From Gammaproteobacteria bacterium (GTDB lineage: Bacteria > Pseudomonadota > Gammaproteobacteria > UWMA-0217), in assembly GCA_027031685.1 (NCBI GenBank), contig JALVPS010000107.1:1-6406 (forward strand): a stretch of 6,406 bases of DNA, in the 5' to 3' direction. Under the pieces are notes generated by a model. That model ran no database searches. It was given only the letters and a program-made list of their open reading frames with translations, and was not told the origin of the DNA. Made by a program: the position numbers and the translations under genes. Positions 1 to 4,932 of the stretch are shown piece by piece; the first letter of the stretch is position 1; the number at the start of each line of letters is the position of its first letter.

Positions 1-125
1 CGAGGGGGGCGCCCGCCGCCACCGGGTCGGCACCAGCCGGTGACGCCCCGCCCCCCGCTGACACCGACCAGGCCACCGAGCCGACCCCTGCCGCCGACCT
101 GCCGCCCGCGGAGGCGCAGCCATGA
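1..125 (+). CDS. hemX: HemX C-terminal tail (partial, 5' end outside window)
   Basis: An open frame enters from the left edge (first full codon at position 3), runs 40 codons and stops at TGA 123-125. The visible residues are almost entirely Ala, Pro, Gly, Asp, Glu and Thr and end in AEAQP, a disordered acidic Pro/Ala tail with no catalytic motif. The assignment rests on context: the stop overlaps the ATG of hemY (ATGA at 122-125), and in gammaproteobacteria the gene translationally coupled upstream of hemY is hemX. HemX is an inner-membrane protein of the haem-biosynthesis locus, often annotated as a uroporphyrinogen-III C-methyltransferase-like protein although its enzymatic role is doubtful. 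The frame and stop are seen directly; the identity is inferred. Another protein with a Pro/Ala tail cannot be excluded from 40 residues. Confidence 0.7.
   Translation, partial: RGAPAATGSAPAGDAPPPADTDQATEPTPAADLPPAEAQP
110..114 (+). promoter_or_regulatory. Shine-Dalgarno site of hemY
   Basis: GGAGG lies 7 nt before the ATG at 122, inside the last codons of hemX. This near-consensus site fixes the hemY start and, with the ATGA overlap, indicates translational coupling of hemX and hemY. Confidence 0.8.
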
Positions 126-1390
126 GGCTGCTGCTGACCCTGTTCGCCATCCTGCTGCTGGCGGCGGGCGTAGCCTGGCTGGCCATGCGCGAGCCGGGCT
201 ATGTGCTGCTCAGCTACGGCGAGTGGCGCATGGAGCTGCCGCTGGTCGATTTCCTGCTGTTGCTGATGGGTCTGCTGGGCGCCCTGTACCTGGCGGCGCG
301 TGGCATCGCCTGGCTGCTGTCCCTGCCGGGCGGACTGCGCCACGCGCGCCACCGGGCCGGCCGCTCACGCGCCCGACGCGGCCTGCTGCAGGGCCTGACG
401 GCGCTCATCGAGGGGCAGTGGGAACGGGCCGAGAAGCTGCTGGCGGGCAGCGCCGACCGCTCCGACAGCGCCGTGCTGCACTACCTGGGGGCGGCCCATG
501 CCGCCCAGCGGCGCCACGCCCCGGAGCGGCGCGACGAGTATCTGCGCCGCGCCAGCCAGGCCGACCGCCAGGCCAGCACCGCCGTGGCCCTCACCCAGGC
601 CGATCTGCAACAGCAGGCCGGCCAGCTGGAGGAGGCACTGGCCACCCTGCAGCTGCTGGCCCGCCAGCACCCGCGCGATGCGCACATCAAGTCGCGCCTG
701 GCGCGGCTGCTGGCGCGCATGGGCGACTGGGACGGCGTGCGCGAGCTGCTGCCCGCCCTGCGCAAGCACCACACCCTGGACGAGGCGGAGCTGGCACGCC
801 TGGAGCTGGGCGCCTTCGAGGCGCAGCTGGCCCAGGCGCGGGACGCCACCGCCGTGCAGGCGGCCTGGAAGGCCCTGGACCGCGCCGCGCGCCAGTCGCC
901 CGCCCTGCTGCGCGCCTACGTGCGCGCCCTCATCCGCACCGGCCAGTCCGACAAGGCGGAGGGCGTGCTGCGCAAGGCCCTCAAGCAGCGCTGGGACGAC
1001 GAGCTGGTGGCCCTGTACGGCGAGCTGGAGCTGGACGATCCCAAGTCGGCCCTGAACCAGCTCGAGCAATGGCTGGAGACGCACCAGCGCAGCCCGCAAC
1101 TGCTGGCGGCGGCCGGCCGCCTGTCGGCCCGCGCCCGCCTGTGGGGCAAGGCGCGCAGCCTGCTGCGCGAGAGCCTACACCAGCGCCCCGACGCCGACAC
1201 CTGGGAGGCGCTGGCGCGCCTGTACGAGGCCATGGGCGAACCAGAAGAGGCCAGCAAGGCCTACGAGACGGGCTTCAAGCTGCTGCGCGAGCAGGCCGCC
1301 CGCTGCGCCAACAACCCGTCACCCGCCGGGGCCCCGGCGATGCCCGAGGCCGTGCCGCCAGCGGCTCAGCCGGCTCCGTCCTCGCCGTAG
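122..1390 (+). CDS. hemY: HemY, membrane-anchored TPR protein of haem biosynthesis
   Basis: This 422-residue protein matches the proteobacterial HemY family (HemY_N domain followed by TPR-like helices), which is unrelated to the Bacillus protoporphyrinogen oxidase of the same name. Two hydrophobic segments lie at about residues 2-22 and 42-66, separated by a loop with the family-typical run EPGYVLLSYGEWRMELP. A basic Arg-rich stretch (72-86) follows, suggesting that the C-terminal part faces the cytoplasm. Helical-hairpin repeats are visible near 117-146, 154-184, 187-216, 260-291 and 358-388, the last ending in the TPR-like GEPEEASKAYETGFKLL. E. coli HemY is 398 residues; the extra length here is a Pro/Ala-rich tail (about 397-422). 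The start is set by the GGAGG site and the ATGA overlap with hemX. The precise biochemical role of the family is unsettled; a scaffold for late haem-synthesis proteins is the usual proposal. Oddity: the last 25 bp overlap the convergent nitrilase gene. Confidence 0.93.
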   Translation: MRLLLTLFAILLLAAGVAWLAMREPGYVLLSYGEWRMELPLVDFLLLLMGLLGALYLAARGIAWLLSLPGGLRHARHRAGRSRARRGLLQGLTALIEGQWERAEKLLAGSADRSDSAVLHYLGAAHAAQRRHAPERRDEYLRRASQADRQASTAVALTQADLQQQAGQLEEALATLQLLARQHPRDAHIKSRLARLLARMGDWDGVRELLPALRKHHTLDEAELARLELGAFEAQLAQARDATAVQAAWKALDRAARQSPALLRAYVRALIRTGQSDKAEGVLRKALKQRWDDELVALYGELELDDPKSALNQLEQWLETHQRSPQLLAAAGRLSARARLWGKARSLLRESLHQRPDADTWEALARLYEAMGEPEEASKAYETGFKLLREQAARCANNPSPAGAPAMPEAVPPAAQPAPSSP

Positions 1391-2385
1391 AGCGTGGCGA
1401 TGCGCTGGCGGATGAGGGCCTCGTTGTCCTCCACCCGCCAGTCGCCGTCCGCCTCGCGCGCCTGGCGGTGGCGGCCGGCCGGCCAGGCCAGCCCCGGGTG
1501 GCGCGGATAGGCCGACTGGCGCAGGTGGGCCGGCATGTTGTGCCCCAGCCGCTGGCGGCGCGCCGCGCGCAGGGCGTCCAGGTCGATCTCCGCCACCACG
1601 ATCTTCTCGCCCGGCCCCGGGTCGGCCTGGGCCAGGATGCGCCCGTCGAAGTCCACCACCATGCTGCCGCCCGGCCAGGAGAAGGGCGGGTAGTGCCGCA
1701 GGCTGGCGCCCTGGTTGGCGGCCACCACATAGGCCAGGTTCTCCACCGCCCGCGCGCGGTTGAACAGCGTCCACCAATCCATGGGCGGCGTGGCGCCCCA
1801 GGGGTCCATGTAGGCCGACACGCGCAGCAGCAGCTCGGCCCCGTTCAGGGTCAGGGCGCGCAGCACCTCGGGGAACAGCCAGTCGTAGCAGATGGCCGCC
1901 CCCAGCCGCCCCAGCGGCGTGTCCACCACCGGAAACAGCGGCTCCTCGTAGTCCTCGATGTCGTGCGGGCTGCTGTGCACCTCCCAGGGCAGCCAGGGGT
2001 TGACCTTGCGGTAGCGGGCCAGCAGGCCATCCGGGCCGATCAGGCAGGTGGTGTTGAACACCGCGCCGGGGTACTTGGGGTCCACCTCCAGGAAGCTGCC
2101 GGTCTGGATATAGACTTCCAGCTCGCGGGCCTTGGCCACGTAGCGCTCGATGTGCTCGTTGGGGATCTCCACCGCCAGCTTGCGGCGCAGGGCGCGCGCC
2201 GTGGGGTAGACCGGCGCGGCGTGGGCGAACTCCGGAAAGACCACCAGGCGCACGGGAAAGAAGGGCCGGTAGCCGGTCACCGCGGCGTCGATCATGGCCA
2301 GCATGCGCTCCACGTTGGCGCCGATCTCGCGCCGGTGGGCGGGGCAGGGGAAGTCGGTCTGGCAGGCGGCGACGGCGTAGCGCAT
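1366..2385 (-). CDS. Nitrilase-superfamily carbon-nitrogen hydrolase (probable amidase)
   Basis: This 339-residue cytoplasmic enzyme has no signal peptide. It carries the full Glu-Lys-Cys catalytic set of the nitrilase superfamily: E52 in FPEF, K127 in YRKVNPW and C166 in AAICYDWLFPEV. E135 sits eight residues after the Lys, like the fourth essential Glu of aliphatic amidases. The RARAVENLAYVVAANQG block (209-225) and the GGSMVVDFDGRILAQA block (239-254) are the usual C-terminal core motifs. Family members hydrolyse amides, nitriles or carbamoyl compounds through a cysteine acyl-enzyme. The YRK-x-x-PW context favours an amidase of the AmiE/AmiF type, but the substrate cannot be read from sequence. 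Beyond the core there is a tail of about 60 residues (280-339) containing GHNMPAHLRQSAYP. The ATG at 2385 is chosen because MRYAVAACQTDF is a typical superfamily N-terminus and GGGAG lies 6 nt upstream. The gene stands alone, divergent from the HDOD gene and convergent with hemY. Confidence 0.88.
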   Translation of the reverse strand: MRYAVAACQTDFPCPAHRREIGANVERMLAMIDAAVTGYRPFFPVRLVVFPEFAHAAPVYPTARALRRKLAVEIPNEHIERYVAKARELEVYIQTGSFLEVDPKYPGAVFNTTCLIGPDGLLARYRKVNPWLPWEVHSSPHDIEDYEEPLFPVVDTPLGRLGAAICYDWLFPEVLRALTLNGAELLLRVSAYMDPWGATPPMDWWTLFNRARAVENLAYVVAANQGASLRHYPPFSWPGGSMVVDFDGRILAQADPGPGEKIVVAEIDLDALRAARRQRLGHNMPAHLRQSAYPRHPGLAWPAGRHRQAREADGDWRVEDNEALIRQRIATLYGEDGAG

Positions 2386-2391
2386 GGCGTG

Positions 2392-2396
2392 CTCCC
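2392..2396 (-). promoter_or_regulatory. Shine-Dalgarno site of the nitrilase gene
   Basis: GGGAG on the minus strand lies 6 nt before the ATG whose first base is 2385. It supports that start. Confidence 0.65.
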
Positions 2397-2406
2397 GGGC
2401 TGAAAA

Positions 2407-2422
2407 GCGCTGATCTTAGCGC
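2407..2422. promoter_or_regulatory. Inverted repeat, possible operator of the nitrilase gene
   Basis: GCGCT (2407-2411), spacer GATCTT, then AGCGC (2418-2422) form a perfect 5-6-5 inverted repeat 22-37 bp upstream of the nitrilase ATG. It overlaps the only -10-like hexamer of the region. Position and symmetry fit a repressor site or the transcript start, but arms this short arise easily by chance in G+C-rich DNA. Confidence 0.2.
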
Positions 2423-2521
2423 GCCCCGCGCCGCTGCGGGAGCGGCCCGCCCAGCCCCCGGCCGGGCCCATCCGTCGCGCCGCGCCGGGCCCCCACGGCA
2501 AAGCGGAACGGGGTCACTTCT

Positions 2522-2535
2522 CCCGGCCGGCCGGG
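2522..2535. repeat. 14-bp perfect GC palindrome
   Basis: CCCGGCCGGCCGGG reads identically on both strands, 41 bp before the HDOD start codon. A shorter relative, CCCGGCCGGG, lies at 2457-2466. These could be protein-binding sites or simply compositional; no function is claimed. Confidence 0.4.
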
Positions 2536-2576
2536 CGCGCCATGCTGCGCCCCCCGAGCCACAGTACCGGTCCGCC

Positions 2577-3437
2577 ATGGAAAGCTGCATCGCCACGCCC
2601 CCGCCCGACCTCAGCCTCGACCGGCTGGAGGAAGGCATCAAGCACATCCCCGCCCTCAGCGAGACGGTCCAGCGCGTGCTGGCCACGCTGGACGCGGGCG
2701 ACTTCGACTACGAGCAACTGCGCCGCCTCATCGAGCAGGATCCGGGGCTCAGCGCCCGCCTGCTGCAGATCGCCAACTCCGCCCTGTACGGCTTCCCTGG
2801 CGGCATCACCAGCGTCAAGGAGGCCTGCCGCGTGCTGGGCGTGACCACGGTGCGCCAGCTCACCCTGTCGGTGGGCGTGCTCAACGAGTTCCCGGCCACC
2901 GACGAGAGCGGCTTCGACCGCGCCGGCTTCTGGCGGCACTGCACCGGCTGTGGGGCGGCCGCCCGCCTGCTGGCGCCACACTGCGACCTGGATCCGGACC
3001 AGGCCTTCACCGCCGGCCTGCTGCACGACCTGGGCAAGCTGGTGGAGGACGTGTACTTCCCGCGTGCCTTCGCCCGTGTACTGGCGCACCGGGACGCCCA
3101 CGAGTGCAGTCTGCGCGAGGCGGAGATCGCCGTGCTGGGTTTCGACCACGCCCTCATCGGCGGCCGGCTGGCGCGCCACTGGGAGCTGCCAGACGACCTC
3201 ATCGACGCCATCAAGGGGCACCACCGCACGGACGCGGCGGACAACCCGCCCCTGGCCGATCTGGTGCATGTGGCCGACGGCCTGTGCCGGGCCGTGGGCA
3301 TCGGCCACGGCGGCGACGCCCTGACGCCACGGCTGTCCGGCCACGCCCTCGAGCGCCTGGGGCTGGACAAGGCCGCCCTCAAGCCCGTGGCGCAGACACT
3401 GCGGAAGCTGGTGCGAGAGGGTGGCCTGCTGGCCTGA
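2577..3437 (+). CDS. HDOD-domain signalling protein with conserved HD residues
   Basis: This 286-residue soluble protein is a single HDOD domain, a non-canonical relative of HD/HD-GYP phosphohydrolases. HDOD proteins are found in bacterial regulation (stress, motility, c-di-GMP and redox signalling) and many are thought to act without catalysis. The N-terminal half shows family marks: HIPALSETVQRVL (23-35), the IEQDPGLSARLLQIANSALYG region (52-72) and ITSVKEACRVLG (77-88). The second half carries HD-like metal-ligand candidates: H121, H150-D151 in AGLLHDLGKL, H191, H215-H216 in AIKGHHRTD, and D234. No GYP motif, receiver, GGDEF or membrane segment is fused. An unusual C-x-x-C (C122, C125) follows H121. 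The ATG at 2577 is the only plausible in-frame start nearby; no clear Shine-Dalgarno precedes it, so initiation may be weak. The gene is monocistronic and its end lies 12 bp from the convergent HAD gene. Family assignment is firm; the pathway is unknown. Confidence 0.9.
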   Translation: MESCIATPPPDLSLDRLEEGIKHIPALSETVQRVLATLDAGDFDYEQLRRLIEQDPGLSARLLQIANSALYGFPGGITSVKEACRVLGVTTVRQLTLSVGVLNEFPATDESGFDRAGFWRHCTGCGAAARLLAPHCDLDPDQAFTAGLLHDLGKLVEDVYFPRAFARVLAHRDAHECSLREAEIAVLGFDHALIGGRLARHWELPDDLIDAIKGHHRTDAADNPPLADLVHVADGLCRAVGIGHGGDALTPRLSGHALERLGLDKAALKPVAQTLRKLVREGGLLA

Positions 3438-3453
3438 GCCTGGTGGCGCTCAG
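3434..3453. terminator. Hairpin joining two convergent stop codons (possible weak bidirectional terminator)
   Basis: CTGAGC (3434-3439) pairs perfectly with GCTCAG (3448-3453) across an 8-nt loop. The left arm contains the HDOD TGA and the right arm contains the complement of the HAD TGA. It is the only inverted repeat between these convergent genes. There is no T-run on either side, so it is not a canonical intrinsic terminator. Confidence 0.3.
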
Positions 3454-4088
3454 TCGATCTCCGCCAGGCGGGGGATGAAGGGGAAGTAGGACTGCAAGGT
3501 GGTCAGGCAGCCTTGTTCGGTGCTGCACCGGCAGGTGCGCCAGCCGGCGGCGCGCGCCCGCTCCACGTTGCCGCGGTCGTCGTCCAGGAACAGGATCTGT
3601 GCCGGCGGCAGGCCCAGGCGCCGCGTCACCTCGGGGAACAGGGCCGGGTCGCGCTTGCCGCACCCCAGCCGGTAGCTGTTGAACACGTGGTCGAAATGGC
3701 GGAACAGGCCGTGGCGGCGGTCCAGCCGCTCCAGCCAGTCGGTCTGGTCGGACAGCAGGGCCGTGACCCGGCCGTGGCGGCGCAACAGATCCACCGCGGC
3801 CAGCATGCGCGGCCGCGGCTGGAAGTGGTCGAGCACCACGGCAGTCAGCTCGGCGTCCGGCTCGGACAGGGGAAAGCGGGCCCGCAGGGCGCGCCAGAAG
3901 TCGGCCTCGCCGGCCCGCCCCACCACGTAGCCAGTGTCGTACACCAGCTGCTGGGCGGCGGCGAAGAAGGCACGGATGTCGTAACCGTTGCGCTGGGCGA
4001 TGACCTCCAGCCCGTCGCGGAAACCCTCCTCGGCGATCACCCCGCCGAAGTCGAACACCGCCGCGCGCAGGCTGTCCTCCCGCGCCAT
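3450..4088 (-). CDS. HAD-superfamily hydrolase (subfamily IA-like, YihX-type motif I)
   Basis: This 212-residue soluble Rossmann-fold phosphatase-like protein has all four HAD motifs. Motif I is VFDFGGVI with nucleophile D13; motif II is LLSDQTD with S113; motif III Lys is K145 in GCGKRDP; motif IV is FLDDDRGNVERA with D169 and D170. The alpha-helical cap lies between motifs I and II (about 20-95). The usual second Asp of motif I (D-x-D) is Gly here, as in the FD-x-G-x-V branch that includes E. coli YihX, a sugar-phosphate phosphatase, so activity on small phosphomonoesters remains likely. The substrate is not predictable. C186, C188 and C194 cluster near the C-terminus. The start follows an AGGA site that overlaps the stop of the upstream BON gene, 7 bp away, so the two genes should be co-translated. 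A haloacid dehalogenase-type activity is a less likely alternative. Confidence 0.88.
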   Translation of the reverse strand: MAREDSLRAAVFDFGGVIAEEGFRDGLEVIAQRNGYDIRAFFAAAQQLVYDTGYVVGRAGEADFWRALRARFPLSEPDAELTAVVLDHFQPRPRMLAAVDLLRRHGRVTALLSDQTDWLERLDRRHGLFRHFDHVFNSYRLGCGKRDPALFPEVTRRLGLPPAQILFLDDDRGNVERARAAGWRTCRCSTEQGCLTTLQSYFPFIPRLAEID

Positions 4089-4093
4089 GACCG

Positions 4094-4097
4094 TCCT
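4094..4097 (-). promoter_or_regulatory. Shine-Dalgarno site of the HAD gene
   Basis: AGGA on the minus strand lies 5 nt before the ATG whose first base is 4088, and it shares bases with the BON gene TAG (4096-4098). This overlap argues for translational coupling of the pair. Confidence 0.6.
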
Positions 4098-4845
4098 AAG
4101 CGCGTTCCGGGTCAGTGGGGTCCACCGGCACCAGCCGGTTGACCACGTCGCGCACGCCGCTCACGTACCAGGCGTCGTACTCGGCGAAACGCTTCTGCGT
4201 CCCAGTGGGCACACCGCCACTGAGCGTCACCACGGCATCCTTGCAGCCCACGGTCATATCGCCCGCATCCACCAGATGGTCCTTGTCCAGCACCAGCTCC
4301 ACACTGTCCAGGATCTCGCCGTCGTTGTCCGCCTCGGGCGGCTCCACCCGCAGGTCGTTCTTGACGTCGGTGGACCCTGGCACCCACCAGGCCAGCACCT
4401 CCGCCAGGCGGCGGTGGGACAGGCTGCGCACCGTGCCACCCAGCACTACGCGGTGGTCGGGCTCCACGGTGACCAGGATCTCGCCCGCCGGCTGCACGGG
4501 GTCGCGGTCCACCTCGCGCTCGCCCTTGTGATTGACCGTCACCAGCCGGTAGTCGCAGAAGGCCGGCTCCTCGTACAGCGCATCGCGCACGTGCTGCAGG
4601 CACTCGTCCTGCCCCATGTGGGCCGCCGGCTGCACGCGCAGGGTGTCGACCACCTCGCGCACGCCGTCCACCGCGCGCGCCGTGAGCACGGCGCGCCGCT
4701 TGGCGATGATGTCCTCCACCGTGCCCGCCAGGGTGACGACGTCACCCTCGGCATGCACTTTCACGGGAAAACGATGCAGGTTGACGTGGGGATCGACCTC
4801 CAGGGCGGCACGCACGCGCCGGGCCAGCTCTTGATCGTGCGACAT
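4096..4845 (-). CDS. Soluble protein with three BON domains
   Basis: This 249-residue protein starts at MSHDQELARR; the ATG at 4845 is preceded by AAGGAG with 7-nt spacing. A longer frame from a TTG at 4914 has no such site and is rejected. Three BON-like repeats are visible: about residues 5-72 (core GDVVTLAGTVEDIIAKRRAV, then GVREVVDTLRV), 80-168 (core HRVVLGGTVRSLSHRRLAEV, then STDVKNDLRV, with an insertion around 97-120), and 174-239 (core DAVVTLSGGVPTGTQKRFAE, then GVRDVVNRLVPV). BON domains bind phospholipid or other ligands in periplasmic proteins such as OsmY, but this protein has no signal peptide, lipobox or membrane segment and should be cytoplasmic. The middle repeat is the most divergent and most acidic. 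It lies 7 bp upstream of the HAD gene and 87 bp downstream of the GMC oxidoreductase, all on one strand. Its function is unknown; a stress or envelope-linked adaptor role is only a guess from the family. Confidence 0.87.
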   Translation of the reverse strand: MSHDQELARRVRAALEVDPHVNLHRFPVKVHAEGDVVTLAGTVEDIIAKRRAVLTARAVDGVREVVDTLRVQPAAHMGQDECLQHVRDALYEEPAFCDYRLVTVNHKGEREVDRDPVQPAGEILVTVEPDHRVVLGGTVRSLSHRRLAEVLAWWVPGSTDVKNDLRVEPPEADNDGEILDSVELVLDKDHLVDAGDMTVGCKDAVVTLSGGVPTGTQKRFAEYDAWYVSGVRDVVNRLVPVDPTDPERA

Positions 4846-4852
4846 GGGCACT

Positions 4853-4858
4853 CTCCTT
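4853..4858 (-). promoter_or_regulatory. Strong Shine-Dalgarno site deciding the BON protein start
   Basis: AAGGAG on the minus strand lies 7 nt before the ATG whose first base is 4845. It is the best ribosome-binding site in the window, predicts efficient translation, and rules out the longer TTG-initiated reading. Confidence 0.85.
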
Positions 4859-4891
4859 CGTTTTGTGTGGTTTGAGGATGCCCGGAAAGGT

Positions 4892-4926
4892 GGGGGCCGA
4901 CAAGCGGAATTCAAAGGCCGGCCCCC
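4892..4926 (-). terminator. Hairpin between GMC oxidoreductase and BON genes (possible partial terminator)
   Basis: GGGGGCCG and CGGCCCCC (plus-strand 4892-4899 and 4919-4926) form a perfect 8-bp stem with a 19-nt loop, beginning 7 bp after the GMC stop codon. In the minus-strand transcript the stem is followed by ACCTTTCC, a poor U-tract, so termination would be leaky at best. It may instead mark an RNA-processing point or attenuate BON/HAD expression. No convincing promoter for the BON gene was found in the 87-bp gap. Confidence 0.35.
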
Positions 4927-4932
4927 AGCCGC

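Larger units (their letters stand above)
2386..2576. other. Divergent intergenic region, nitrilase / HDOD
   Basis: These 191 bp separate two divergently read genes and must hold a promoter for each, but no good sigma-70 -35/-10 pair is visible. The only AT-containing stretch is near 2401-2418; TAAGAT on the minus strand (2413-2418) could be a poor -10 for the nitrilase gene, with no recognisable -35. The rest is G+C-rich with several self-complementary segments: CCCGC/GCGGG with a 6-nt loop (2425-2440), the palindrome CCCGGCCGGG (2457-2466), and a longer palindrome at 2522-2535. The 9-mer GCCGGGCCC occurs twice, at 2461 and 2484. No small gene with a convincing ribosome-binding site was found. 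Confidence 0.6.

Noticed and set aside
1354..1365. GCCGC/GCGGC inverted repeat near the hemY end as a terminator.
   Set aside because: The loop would be 2 nt, no T-run follows, and it lies within hemY coding sequence.
40..2403. A 787-codon open frame on the + strand covering hemX end, hemY and the antisense of the nitrilase gene.
   Set aside because: Its translation is low-complexity Pro/Arg/Ala/Gly over hemY and a shadow of the nitrilase afterwards. Long stop-free frames are expected at this G+C content, and both overlapped genes have clear family motifs.
1319..2686. A 455-codon minus-strand frame overlapping the nitrilase gene and the HDOD start.
   Set aside because: It is the +1/-1 shadow of the nitrilase gene, rich in Arg/Ala/Gly/Pro with no recognisable motif.
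30..4552. The 11-mer CACCAGCCGGT seen near 31, 4130 and 4542.
   Set aside because: The copies fall in unrelated coding contexts and different codon frames with no regular spacing, so chance in G+C-rich DNA is the simplest explanation.
4846..4914. An N-terminal extension of the BON protein from a TTG at 4914.
   Set aside because: It would start inside the post-GMC hairpin loop without a Shine-Dalgarno site, while the ATG at 4845 has AAGGAG at ideal spacing.
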